DNA of 64,000 bases from Sipunculus nudus (lineage: Eukaryota > Annelida > Sipuncula > Golfingiida > Sipunculidae). This document shows, one piece after another, positions 1-11,580 of this stretch. The position numbers and the translations under genes were made by a program. Below the pieces are notes generated by a model. That model was not told where the DNA came from. It did no database searches and saw nothing but the letters and a program-made list of their open reading frames with translations. Numbering within the stretch: position 1 is the first letter of the stretch; every line of letters begins with the position of its first letter. The stretch spans positions 54,697,886 through 54,761,885 of the forward strand of contig CM049322.1 in the NCBI GenBank assembly GCA_026874595.1. Reading direction: 5' to 3'.

Positions 1-7
1 AAGTGAG

Positions 8-121
8 GCCTAAATACACTGGCGCCGGTGGCAGGTTTGCGGCAAGCGGGCGGTAAGCGTGAAGTAAGAGCTAAACACCCTGGCGCGGGCGGCAGGCGGG
101 CGGCAAGCGAGCGGCAAGCGT
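8..121. repeat. Two-copy GC-rich minisatellite
   Basis: Two adjacent units of about 62 bp (roughly 8-60 and 70-121) share the pattern CTAAAxACxCTGGCGC followed by runs of GGCGGCAAGCG. The stretch is far more GC-rich than the rest of the window. The open frames across it are low-complexity Ala/Gly/Arg strings and are not treated as genes. The left end may continue outside the window. Confidence 0.6.
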
Positions 122-244
122 TCACACGGCAGGAACGCGGCATTTCCAAAACAGACTGGCAAGGGCGGCATGCAGCATATTTTGTCGAATATCGAGACTT
201 TTTTTTGTGGCATCTTATAGGTTATTCTGAGAAATATATTTATA

Positions 245-1050
245 GCGTAAAGTAGTACTGATATCACTCGGTTAACAATAATTACATATAATTTACATAT
301 CACAAAATAAATATAAACATGCCAATTATGTCTAATTAAAGTTGCTTAATATGTTATTTACTTAACTACTTTACAATATATTGAAGTATACAAATAAATA
401 AGGTGTAAATTAAATGCATTTTAATAGATTTTCATCAGATACTATATATATTCATAAGAAATCCGGACGCGGTACGCGCGCGCCAAGTGGCACAATCGCT
501 CCAGGATTGATCGCAGAAACTCGGCGCATGGCCGCCCGCGTGACGCACTCCTGCCGCGCGCCAGTATATTTTGTAATAAGTCACATATAGGGATGCGATG
601 TTTGCCATCTAGCCGCCCGCGTGACGCATTGGAAGCATGGGAATTATATACCTGACAGTCAGTATTCTGATCAACGTCAATTGTGAGCCAGGAGCACCCT
701 TCATGTACACCATTACTCAACACGTGTTAACTGCTTAAGTAAGGAACGTTGGTGCACTTGATCCCATATACTTTTATAGAGGGAATTGTCTCACACAGTG
801 TTACCCGACATATATGCTCTACCAAAGGAGTAGAGATTTATTTTGGTAGGGGATGTAGTGGCCCAGGTAGGGTTAAAGCACTTTCTCCGGAGAGGAAAAC
901 GTGTTTTGGTTATTGATAAGGCAAAGAAAAAAAAATTAAATCTAAAAAAAAGTTAATTGATCTGTAACGATAGCAGCATTCTGACATTACAGCCCATGTT
1001 TAAAACATTTAACGAACGTACCCAGAATTAATCACATTACATTAAAGACA
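245..1050. other. Noncoding, AT-rich with a GC-rich island
   Basis: No supportable gene. A GC-rich island at about 470-630 contains the 17-mer GCCGCCCGCGTGACGCA twice (531-547 and 612-628), 81 bp apart, with GCGCGC runs around it. The rest is AT-rich and featureless. Confidence 0.5.
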
Positions 1051-2950
1051 TGTCAATTTTTATCATAAAACATATTATCATTGATATATCTTCAATAAAT
1101 TGAAACTTTCGGCTATGGACTTTCCCAGACAAAGCACTGCGATATTCAACATTTAATTTAGCCCATGGGGCATTTGGTAAATAATCAAAGCAAGTATATG
1201 CATATAGACGTAAGACACCAATCAAGGGAGGCCATATTTAATAAGGTATAAAGTTTAAGTAGATTCTCGGAAAGAAAATTGTCAAACAATATGTTAAATT
1301 GCCTCATGGCTTTTTGAAGGGAAAAAGTTCATACCAGCGGCTTGCTCTTCCAATCATTGAATCCTCTTGGGAACTCATACGTTATTGAGTGCTGATCCCT
1401 TCGGATTATTGAAGCACAGTTAAAATGTCCAAGCACGAGAGTAACATAATTCACTGTTTGTAGGTATAGGTATTATCGTTGCCAATGTGAATGGTTATGC
1501 AGAATTATTCAGCTTTTCCTATCCGAACTGGTGAGCTAACTAATGCTCATTCTTTACTTCGGATTGATGTGAATCTGAGTTATCAAAATAAATAAGAGCT
1601 GGTGGCCGATATCATTATCGATGTGTCTCCATCTAATATGTTGATAAAAATCTCTGGGGTGAATGGTTTTTGGAGTTTTATACCTTATATGTTTACACCA
1701 GGACATATGTGACCAGATGAACCTATACATGGCCATCTTTGGAGTGTAGTCACGATGTCACTCCACATGCCATTTCCGTCAAAGGTGTCAGTAAATGTTC
1801 ATACAGCAAGGCAGACCTCTTTTGTTGTTCATTGTGTTTATAGACAAGGGCAGCAATTTCCCAATGTCAAGGGGTAATTTCCAAAATAATCTCAGTGGAA
1901 AAAAAGTTCCAAGGAATAACACGGGTTAATTTACATATCAGAACACCACCTCTGAACATGATCTTCCACTCGGAATTTGCATCCCCAATCAGACACTTTT
2001 CATTTTTTCTTTAAACATCCTTTGTGATATTGACATTACTTATGATACACAGCATGTTTTTTTATAGGCAATAGAGATACACCAAATTCAGCAGGTTTGA
2101 TGGAATTGGGGATTCCTTGGAAGACACATCAGGATTCCACTACCAGCATGAGAAGTGAAAAGGATTAAGCAGGCATTTCTGTCACATAATGGGACATAAC
2201 TTTATAAAGGGTTCAGATGCCCTAGATTAAACTGATGGGTGTACATCCTTGAGCACATTGATGATTTCTTAGTTGATAAGATGTAATAATGAACTTCATA
2301 ATTTCAGTGCACAAGTTCTTACAACACAATTATTACAGCATAATAAATCATTGCTTGCAGTCAAATTGCACGTATACCCTGTATAATAGCAGTGATCAAG
2401 TATTTACAATTACAAGATGCAGAGATGGAGCCTTCAAGTCCATGAGCACAATGTTGTTTATGAGCTCATGTTTTCCAGTAGGCATCTGGCGAATATAAGT
2501 TTGATTCCACCACTTCTTGTGCAGGTTACAGTTGTTGCATAATTCGCTTACCTGGACTGTTGTTCCCTTAACAGGGAATCACCTGATCGTGTGTACAAGA
2601 TGGGTTGTTTGGACAGATGCTAAACAACTCCATCAGTTGTGAGTGGAATACAATAAATTTTGGCACTTGATATTGGTGTATTTCTTCATATAAGCTAATG
2701 ATTTTTGACCATAAAGGTCCTTAAAAAGGGCTACGCAGTCAAAATATCCTCAAATACAAGCCCTGTTGCCATATTGGATGCCACATTGGCCTGAAACTTA
2801 TCACCCGAAATAACCTGAATGGGACCTTTATTCAGGAAATTTTTTTAAAGATTATTTAGATGAGGCATTAAGAGGATCTTAAGGTACATGTATGTGCATG
2901 GAGCAACGTTGGATTTTGATTTAAAGGAATGATGGATGGTTCAAGGACTG
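1050..2950 (-). pseudogene. Decayed coding-like sequence, unassigned
   Basis: Read on the minus strand, this stretch gives many protein-like segments broken by stops. The longest is at 1554-1736, with residues such as MAMYRFIWSHMSWCKH and HPRDFYQHI. Others lie around 1040-1480 and 1750-2230. Base composition is less AT-rich than the flanks and residue use looks coding-like. I do not recognise a family. It could be an old transposable element or a decayed gene. It lies directly downstream of the small minus-strand gene at 3.1-4.3 kb and could also be its long 3' region. No function is proposed. Confidence 0.3.
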
Positions 2951-3100
2951 ATGGACAGACATCAAGGCAATTATTCTTGATCGGTGCCTGAATAAAGTCA
3001 GTCAGCATGAACAGATTGAATTAACTTATCTCATTTTCTTTACTGCATATTTATATACTGATATAAGAATAATCTATAATAAATATCAAATCCATAAAGA

Positions 3101-3373
3101 TTAAATATTTAACAATAAGTTGACAAAGGATGAATCGGTGTCATAATCTTCAACATCAGAAGGGAAGTATTCATCATCTGCATAAACTGGTGGTGTTTCA
3201 TCATCATCCTCATTATCATCTGCTTCTTCTTCATCACTGAAGATGCCGCTATCTTCTGTATTTTGGCCAACCCGAGCTTCACCAGTCAGTGAGCACTGGA
3301 CACCAACATTTTTGTGGATACATTCAAACCTGAATTTGAAACAATATGCCATTTTCACTGATTTCCAGGACAA
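3101..3373 (-). CDS. Last exon of small gene, acidic C-terminus
   Basis: An open frame of about 90 codons ends at a TAA at 3101. On the minus strand it is preceded by a good 3' splice site (TTATCTTTCAG, exon start 3373). The first half has four cysteines and several aromatic residues (AYCFKFRFECIHKN). The second half is a highly acidic Asp/Glu tract with DSGIFSDEEEADDNEDDDET and a repeated YxxDDEYFPSD-like pattern. The acceptor phase (0) matches the donor of the exon ending at 3849, which supports a real spliced gene. Family not recognised. Acidic tails of this kind occur in nuclear and chromatin proteins, but that is only an analogy. Confidence 0.5.
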   Translation of the reverse strand: MSWKSVKMAYCFKFRFECIHKNVGVQCSLTGEARVGQNTEDSGIFSDEEEADDNEDDDETPPVYADDEYFPSDVEDYDTDSSFVNLLLNI

Positions 3374-3537
3374 CTGAAAGATAACCATTTCATTTGTAAA
3401 TTAAAAATACATATATATATACTAACATAACTTGTAATAAGATCTTTTAACACAATATTCATAGTATTTATGCTTTATTAAAATAATATGTGTAATAATA
3501 TAGGTTAAATAAGGCAAAATGTCACAACTTTAAATGA

Positions 3538-3747
3538 TTATATAAATCGGAGTGGCCACTGTAATTTGTTAACAAACAATGGGGATGATGGACACACCCC
3601 ATGACGCACACCTAATTTACTGGCTGACTGCCAGGCAATTTGGCAGGAGTGGTTGGTGTTCACAGGTGTCCCTGGAACTAAAGGGCACATTCCCAGCTTA
3701 AAAAAAAGGCAACAACTTTGCACAAGGCCTCGCATTAGATAAAGCAC
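3538..3747 (-). other. Intronic open frame, doubtful
   Basis: A 69-codon minus-strand frame lies inside the proposed intron between 3849 and 3373. Its sequence is Cys- and Pro-containing but resembles no family, and it has no convincing splice sites. It is probably fortuitous. Confidence 0.15.
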
Positions 3748-3848
3748 AACAACCGTGTTAACATGGGCGATAATAAGGTATATTCAAATTACGTGACAAT
3801 TTCTTAAAATTTAAAATAACTTTTCCTTTTAGCAGTCAATTTACTCAC

Positions 3849-4290
3849 AGATATAGAGCCCTTTTCTTCTGATCTAGCATGCTTCACACCTTTTCCCGGC
3901 GAGTACCTCGGGCGCTTGGCAGCGTTAAGTTGCCCCGGCCCTTGATTGAAATTGAAGCAAGGCTGGATCCACCCTCAGTCGGCCTTGCAGCGGGTCCTGG
4001 AGGATTTATTCTCGGAATTGCCCTTGTATCAGATTTAGTTTTTTTTTATATATCCGGCTTCCCATTGATAATAGTTTTTAAAATCGTCAGAGATTCGGAA
4101 TTGTGCCCCATACATGACACTGGAAAATTTTGCCAGGAGTTCCCGACCTTCAATCGGCTCGTCTCTGTCTGACAGCTCCCACTTTTTCCCTAAACGTACG
4201 TCTTTCAGCCAATTGTGGACGTTCACACTATCGTTGTTGGTATTATTGAATCCACCAAGAACACCTCATTTCGTCATTTTGATACTGTGT
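3849..4290 (-). CDS. Upstream exon of the same small gene (frame-broken)
   Basis: Minus-strand coding-like sequence runs from about 4290 to a consensus donor (TCT|GTGAGT) at 3849/3848. The first part is open (4226-4035) and includes NVHNWLKDVRLGKKWELSD and FSSVMYGAQFRISDDF. The frame then breaks at a nine-T run on the plus strand (4039-4047). It resumes as a Pro/Gly/Arg-rich stretch and breaks again near a GGGAAAAGG at about 3895. After that a basic segment (GVKHARSEEKGSIS) runs to the donor in phase 0, matching the exon at 3373. Both breaks sit at homopolymers, so base-calling error is as likely as decay. The start of the exon is not resolved. No homology recognised. Confidence 0.4.
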
Positions 4291-4379
4291 AAGATATACA
4301 GTGTTTGTCGAGGGGAAAACACGGCAGTCAAGGATGCAGACCGGCAATTAAATTATTTATTGACGTATGTGTGATTTGC

Positions 4380-7300
4380 TCCGTCAAGATAACATCTAAA
4401 TATTTGTATACTTAAGAAGGGGGTCTTTTCTTAATTGCATTCTGCGTGATGCAGGGCGCCAAGTCTAGGCTGGTGTCGCCTGTTACTCTTACATGAGCTC
4501 TTCCTAGACTACTGACGTAATTAAATTTGCAAAGTTAAACATAGTCTTCCACTTCAATTATTTTACCACGAAAATTAACTTTTTTGTCAAATTTGTTACT
4601 GGTTAACTTGGAAACACATGAATCAACATGTAACATACAATTGAATAGGCTATTCAGTTTATTTCCTAAGTTTTAACTTGTAAAAATATAAAAATTAAAG
4701 CTAAGCCCCACTAAGGTTTAACCACATTATCCAAGACATTTAATCGAATAATATTTGTGGAGCAGAAAATCCTAATATTTCTGATGTGATTAGTGTCTCA
4801 AAATATTTCTCTTTAAATTGCATATTTAAAACTTTCTGCCTATACAGGAGACATTATTCATATCAAGGTTTTCATATCGTGTGCACAGAGAAACGTTTGG
4901 AAAAAAACGTTCGAGGCTTTAATCATGCGATTATACTGCCATGTTATCACAGGTGTTTTGATTCATGAATTGCAATTGATTCAACATATTTTTGAATTTA
5001 CATGTCTTCAAACCTCCGATATTACCAACGACATAACCAACGTGTATGAAAGGTATGTAATAAAGAGTATGATAATGCAGTATGATTTTGAGTGTTACTA
5101 AATTAAGGAGGGAACCTTCACTAGCGATCTTTCATTGTTTCTCGAATTCAAGAAGAGCGGCGCAGATTGCCTAATTTAACACTTAATCTCTAACACAGCA
5201 TCGTCGGCCTCCGTAGTTGCATGGTCAACGGTTTCACCAAAGAATTTATAAAATAGGAATGTAGCAGAAAAATTAGTATTTCCGATGTTCCCACTGACTG
5301 TCTTTCAGGCATTGCTGGGCCTTAGGATTTAAGTATAATACATAATTTCAACCATGTTAAAGAACAATCCATATTGACTTTACCTGCATACATATATATG
5401 GTGGCTTGAAACAGTTATCCTTATATTACATATTCCACTGCCCATCTCAGTGTTATTCGAATAAGTTCTAAGCGTATTTTATAACCAGCTGCTGTGGCAT
5501 TCTGGTTTTCTAAGCACGCGCATCTTCTTGTCGATGCAGACCTGACAGTTATTCCTGATATTATCATCCGTGGTAGTGGTAACTAAATCTTGAGGTGCTT
5601 GGTCCCAATTATCCGATATTAACCTACGGAATTCTTAAATTCGCCAGATGCCATTAACCTGAACACACTTTACATTTTTACGGATCTAACCAGTATGACA
5701 CTGTGCACGTGCAGATGTGTTGTCTTCTTTTGTCAGGGCAGCATAGTTTTCCATTATACTATTTCCATCATTTTGTGACAATTACAATAATAGCTGCCCT
5801 TTTTCCTGCCTGTATTCAGGTAAACACAAAATTTCTGGACAAAGGTTTTTAATGCTCCTCGAAGTGTACCAGGCGTCTAGTATAGTTATCAGGCTATAGT
5901 TTGTTCCTGTAACAGGATCACCAAGGCTATTTCAATCATTTTTTTACTACCCACACAAATTGATTTCAAAATGTTTGTTTCGCCTTAATACTGTTGACGA
6001 TTTATACTAAGCAATAAATCTGCAGAGAATCAGCAATATGTGAAATATGTAACACGTACATCAATTTCATGTTTTAAAGGGGCCAAATCACATTTATAAC
6101 CTAAAGATAATCCCTTGAAGATTTTATTCTAAATAGACCAAAAACGTTGATATCATCGTGTTTATAATATGTGAAGGCCGCCAAAATAAAACAAATTCAA
6201 CAATGGCGTCGGACAGCAACTCGTATAGGCGAGAGTTTTGCAAATGGCGCTTTGCAACAAATAATCTTTTGTGTCTCCGCAAATACGCTACATACCATAT
6301 TAGGTTACATTTTTCCTTTTTTGTCAACATTGCTGTGTTTACAAACATGTTGTTGATCAACAAGTTCATACATCTTTCACGAAGGTATTATAAGAACTTT
6401 CAAAAACCAGAATTACCTTTAGATCATTAATATATACAAAGAGAAGCCAGAAATCACAAATTCTCTTTCAAAATGTAGGTAAATGGGCACCTTTGAGGTC
6501 CATTTGAAAACCAGATGACATTATCATAGTGTAATGAATTTTATTATCGTCCCAATGATATATTATTCTGCCGAGACAATTATTAATACTTTTGACTAGT
6601 TGAAAATCATATTACATTATACATGACAGCTTAGTACCCGAGATGTTTAATGTTATCTTAAGATCGAAGCTTGGTAAATTAGTTTGACCTTGACCTAGAA
6701 TACCCTCTCTAACCTTTGGACAGCTTCTGGTGTAGTTGGTATTGCCAATACACATTCAACATTTATAAATCGATCTAATATTATTCATTTTGATGCGATA
6801 GTTACAATATCAAAGCAGTAGCTAGCCCTTTTTATTATGAGGGCGGCCATCTTGAATTTTTTGAGGGTCAGTGGGTTGATAAAATTTGTTACCTAACATT
6901 TTCCATCAGCTTACACTTAAATGAAGTGAAAACAAGTGCTATCTCAATTAGTGCGTTCAATTTCTACGGGATTGGGATTTTGCTACATGAGCGACTACAG
7001 TATTTATTTTATTTTAAAAAGGGCCACAGGACCTACCGTTCTAAATATTATTCAGGTTTTCAATCATGTGATCCGAATTATACAAAATGGCGGTTAAAAA
7101 AGAAGACTTTCTTTCTGTTTGTATAAAAAAAACAAAAACAGGATATCAGGGCTAGAAACTAAAAGTTTTGCAGTCATGCATTTTATAAGATAAGATAAGA
7201 TAACATTAATTAGCCTTCAGTTCCAGGAATTTGTTGTTGACTTGCAATTCATTACAAAAAAAATAAATAAATACATAAAATTATAAATAAAAATACATAA

Positions 7301-7794
7301 AAAACACATAACTTATTGACTTTGCCTGTTTAAATTAGCATGAAAATGATAAAACAGAAAATTCTGCAGGTAATTTATATAATTAAACTTTAAATTAAGC
7401 TTAATCGATCAAGTTTTAAGGCACAAATTAAGACTATTTAGAGTCAAGCTTTTTTTTCTCATTTATGTCCACCCTAATATCCAGGTTGATATGGTGGTTG
7501 AGGTTAATATGCTGAGGGGATAGTCTATTAGTCTATCAGGTAATTTTGTAAGGGAGAATATATTACCTTTCCATGGAGGAGTACCGCTACTCCTTTTCCC
7601 ATCATATTATTGGGGGTTGAATTCAGGGTCACCCCAAACTTTTCCCCAGGCCGCTCGGTTTCGCCACCTATGTACACTATACCTGTACATTCTAACAACA
7701 TAATCAGTATCTTCAAAAAAGTTGTGTCCTTGTCACTTGTCCGTAAAGAACCTTGTCATAAATTATATACATAGATATATAAACACATACACAC

Positions 7795-7836
<42 letters not shown>

Positions 7837-8280
7837 ATATTTATATATCTATATATGGACACTTGTTTTTAACCTGTATAATTATAACCATATAATTTAA
7901 CCTGTTGTTTTACTCAAAACATTGTGTCCTTGGCACACTTCTGTCCAGGAACCCATCATAAATTTAATTGTTCACACATACACACACATACACATATATA
8001 TGTGGTCACTTGTTATAGAATAATTGAACTGTTATTAGGTTTCTGTTTTATGTATGGCAGAGGAACACCTGGAAGAGTGAAAACTGACAACATGTGTATC
8101 CCCCTCTCACTAGGGACATTTTTACGCAATTTTGAGTGTATATCATTAATAAAGGTCTATTATACTGTTACACATGGAAAGATATGTGTTTTTTCATTCC
8201 TTCTGATATTTGTGTAAAAGAGAAGGCTCATGCGTGGACACTAATCAAGAAAATGCACTAAAAAGAAAATTAGGAGTGAA
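4380..8280. other. Gene-poor stretch
   Basis: AT-rich DNA with no gene I can support. An ATG in good context at 6203 (ACAATGGCG) begins a frame of about 75 codons to 6430 after a CpG-containing stretch. No homology or splice support was found, so it is not called. Short plus-strand purine/AT tracts lie at 7250-7320, and CA/TA microsatellite runs at 7780-7860 and 7970-8005. Confidence 0.5.
7784..7855. repeat. (TA)n/(CA)n microsatellite
   Basis: Interrupted TA and CA dinucleotide runs. Confidence 0.9.
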
Positions 8281-8299
8281 TGTGATGTGGACTATTTAC

Positions 8300-8570
8300 A
8301 AGGGTGTGCTCTAGGATAGCACTGCTCAAGGAGAGCACACAGGTCTGCCCCAAAAGAGCACAAAGATCTGCTCAAGGACAGCACACAGCACTGCAGCAAG
8401 AGTGCACTGCTGCAGGAGAGCTCACAGGTCTGCTCAAAGACATCACTGCTGTAGAAGAGCACACAGGTCTGCTCCAAGCGAGCACTGCTGCAGCAGAGCA
8501 CACAGCACTGCTCCAGGGGGCACATAGGTCTGCTCAAGGAGAGCAAACTGCTCAGGTTCTGTTGAACCAC
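8300..8570. repeat. GAGCAC-rich irregular tandem array
   Basis: About ten variants of a 24-30 bp unit (CTGCTCAAGGAGAGCACACAGGT and relatives, with GAGCAC/GTGCTC in both orientations) follow one another. Both strands are open across it (90 codons plus, 106 codons minus, the latter Cys/Leu/Ser-rich), as expected of a tandem repeat. Diverged CTGCTC motifs continue to about 8840. No gene is claimed. Confidence 0.75.
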
Positions 8571-8884
8571 TGCTGAAAACCTGCTTCTAATATGCAAATT
8601 GGCCTGCTCCATTGGAGCACTAATTAAAATAATTGAAACTGCTCATTTTGTGTTGAATTACTGATCCAAATCTGCTTCACAATACAAGATTATACATGGT
8701 CAGTTGGGGAGCAGACTTTCAGCATATAATCCATATGTCTTTGAGCACATATACGGCATATGGTGTAAATATACTGAAAAACTGCTGCAGACATGCTAAA
8801 AACACTGCTCTGGCTATCTGCTGCAAATCTGATTTTTTTGTTAGGGGAAGGCTAAATAAAGCAAATTAAACCACGTGATGATTA

Positions 8885-9010
8885 TGCAAAAAACAGCAAC
8901 AATAATAATAATAACAACAATAATAATAATAATAATATTAATAATAATAAAACTAAAAATGATGATAATAATAACAATAGAAATAATAACAATAACATTA
9001 GCAATAATAA
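8885..9010. repeat. (AAT)n-rich microsatellite
   Basis: Interrupted AAT/ATA trinucleotide runs with ATG and AAC variants; similar purine/AT-rich sequence continues to about 9420. Confidence 0.85.
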
Positions 9011-9429
9011 CATATAAATACTATAAAGTGTAAACAGATAATTTAAAGATGGATAAAGTAAAGTAATTCAGAGAGTAGAAATATGGAAGCAAAGGAGTTA
9101 TTCTATTGAATATAATATAAGTAATACATATTGAACAGTCAAAAGATTAAAAGAAACTATGCTTCCGAAAATAATACAAATGATAAAGTAATCAGAAACA
9201 GGATGAGAAATAAAAATAATAGTAATAATTATAATGATAATAGTTTAAAGAATAAATAGAAATGATACTGGAGAAATAGGTGCAGTTAACATGTTAAAAG
9301 AGGAAAGATAACATGTTAAAGGTGAAACAAAGTGATAAAAAAAATGACAGAAACAAAGTAAAAATAAACTGGGAAGAAAAAGATTAAATGATCAACAGTT
9401 ACTTGAAAGGATGACTATATATAATATAA

Positions 9430-9431
<2 letters not shown>

Positions 9432-9467
<36 letters not shown>
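9432..9467. repeat. (AT)n microsatellite
   Basis: AT dinucleotide run on the left of a palindromic segment. Confidence 0.95.
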
Positions 9468-9470
<3 letters not shown>

Positions 9471-9602
9471 TAATCAATGTAATACGTTAAAGTTAAACAC
9501 ATCACTGTGAAAGTGCTATAGCGTGCAGGGGAGCATTAACAAAATTACTATGTACAGTAAGGTCGATTTTATATTATGTATGAAAGGACTGTTTCGTAAG
9601 AT

Positions 9603-9657
9603 GTGCTCACTCGTCAGGTACACATTGTAAGAAGAGGTCTACCTGTCGAGTGAGCAC
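9603..9657. repeat. Strong stem-loop (18-bp arms)
   Basis: Arms GTGCTCACTCGTCAGGTA (9603-9620) and TACCTGTCGAGTGAGCAC (9640-9657) pair with one mismatch around a 19-base loop. Weaker pairing extends outwards (ATATTATG near 9575 and CATATTATG near 9680). The segment lies between two AT microsatellites, which suggests a small palindromic or MITE-like insertion. Confidence 0.7.
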
Positions 9658-9705
9658 AGCCTACAAATCAGTTCTGTCAAACATATTATGAAATCAAGAT
9701 TACTA

Positions 9706-9708
<3 letters not shown>

Positions 9709-9757
<49 letters not shown>
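9709..9757. repeat. (AT)n microsatellite
   Basis: AT dinucleotide run on the right of the stem-loop segment. Confidence 0.95.
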
Positions 9758-9759
<2 letters not shown>

Positions 9760-10179
9760 TAATTATATAAATATTGCACATATACATATGTCGACACTAT
9801 ATTAATAGATTTAAAAATTATATTACAATTGTTAAACGATGGAATGTATATCCGGTGAAAGACCTAAATTTGAAAAAAAAACTTTAATTTTGGATTGATA
9901 AAATTAAATTGGAAATCGTATCTGGATCTAGCCTTTTATCCATGCCTGCCAGTCCTCTAACTCTTATCGTTTTAATATATGATATACAGATCTTTTTTAA
10001 TGGTTAAACTTTACACAGAACAAATAACAAAAAAAGAAGATATATATTTTGCATTGGGGTCTCTTACTAATTTTTTAATGTTTAAGTTTTTATCTGAGAC
10101 CAGACCAAATAACGGAATGTAACCGAAAGAGCAGTCCGCCAATATAAAATGCGTTTAAAAACACAAGAACGACACAAGA

Positions 10180-10415
10180 GGTATAATATGACAAATAAAA
10201 AAAAAGAAAGAAAAAAAACTGGTATAATATAACACATCAGACACAAGAAAAACACACAATTGATATAATACGACACATAAACCACACAAGATATGCTTAC
10301 AATTGCTTTAGTATGACACATGCAACACGCTAAAAAGACACACATTTGATATAGGACACATAAAACACACGAGCACATCACATACAGCTAATATAAAAAA
10401 ACACATAAAACCTAC
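10180..10415. repeat. Degenerate ACACA-rich minisatellite
   Basis: Five to six diverged units of roughly 40-50 bp with the core ATAATA(T/C)GACACATAAAACACACAA. The 99-codon minus-strand frame across it (repeated CVVYVSYY-like pattern) is a by-product of the repeat. Confidence 0.6.
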
Positions 10416-10419
10416 AAAT

Positions 10420-11380
10420 ATAGGGTCAGTAACAATGGAGTTGTCTTCTCAACAATGTGAAAAACCTGCCGTGGACAGCGGCCACAAGGAAGCAGAGTCA
10501 TGTACAAAGCAAGGCGCTTTTTTTGGGTGATTTTTTTTATTTAAGTTCAAACTTACATGTTAAATTGTTCAAAGCTAAATACTCCCCCGATGTCGTTTAT
10601 AGCTGCTCACGTGCATCCCGACAGCATATGTAATCTAATTAGGAGAAGGTAAGATTATCTTCATTTGCTGTTAAACTTTATATCACCTTGCAGCATTTAT
10701 TATTGTGTTAGGTTAGGTTGAAAAAGGTTGTTAAATATAAACTGTGCAGTTGCTACTCTGCCAATCTGATTAGCGTCGTTATGACAGTGTACTGCACCCA
10801 GAATATGAGGCGGCCGGTAAATGTGACAACAATTTTTTTTTTTAGGTATTTCTTTTAAATATACGTGAACAGCCATTGTGTAACCCTCAGAAATTTCAAT
10901 TTACTAGGATTGTCTGGACATTTTGTGTATGAGATTTCAGCTACAATGCCGTTTTGACGAGCATTAGACAGCTCATGCTAACTAACGACCACTATGCCCC
11001 CTACAACGTCCTTACAAACATAAACGTAAATCTAAATAAAAGCATTTCTTTTAAACGGCTGATTAAGGTCTCATAAATGGTCTACTGAGTAATCTCACGC
11101 TAAATCAGTTTCTTAATGCCAATACTGTTAAATTGATTTAAATTTGAATGTAATCTATATCTATATATTGCTGAACCAAAATATTGTGCTCAGATTAATA
11201 CTTCACAGCAGCCAGCTGTGACCAAATACAAATAATTCCCGACTCAAAAAAATAATAAAAATTCAAACAATTGTGAAAAAGAAAAAAACTCATTGAACTT
11301 GTAGGACAGGCGTGTGGGCAAATAATTATTTAAATTTCGAGCTTTATGATTTGCCAAAAAAATACCCTTTTACGAGCGCT
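10420..11380. other. No gene seen
   Basis: AT-rich sequence without a supportable coding region, RNA gene or repeat structure. Confidence 0.5.
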
Positions 11381-11387
11381 TTGCGAG

Positions 11388-11580
11388 TTGTGGTCATTTG
11401 CGAGTCGCTAAATGATTTTGCGAGTCGTGAAGTGGTCATTTGCGAGTCGCTAAATGATTTTGCGAGTCGTGAAGTGGTCATTTGCGAGTCGCTAAATGAT
11501 TTTGCGAGTCGTGAAGTGGTCATTTGCGAATCGCTAAAAGATTTTGCGAGTCGTCAAGTGGTCATTTGCTAGTCGCTTAA
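11388..11580. repeat. 42-bp tandem repeat, about 4.5 copies
   Basis: The unit GTGGTCATTTGCGAGTCGCT plus AAATGATTTTGCGAGTCGTGAA repeats with an exact 42-bp spacing (TGGTCATTTG begins at 11391, 11433, 11475, 11517 and 11559). Each unit contains GCGAGTCG twice. Because 42 is a multiple of three, the plus strand is open across the array (14-residue repeats). The first copies are nearly identical and the last two diverge. Confidence 0.9.

Noticed and set aside
4114-4374. Plus-strand frames opposite the small minus-strand gene
   Set aside because: Shadow frames; the minus strand has splice sites that match in phase.
6158-6430. 90-codon frame with a good ATG context at 6203
   Set aside because: No homology, splice site or codon pattern to support it.
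8292-8612. 106-codon Cys-rich frame (minus)
   Set aside because: By-product of the GAGCAC tandem repeat; no signal peptide or ordered cysteine pattern.
10082-10381. 99-codon Cys/Val/Tyr-rich frame
   Set aside because: Produced by a degenerate ACACA minisatellite.
11388-11580. Array that could be mistaken for CRISPR
   Set aside because: Units are contiguous with no unique spacers, and the DNA is eukaryotic.
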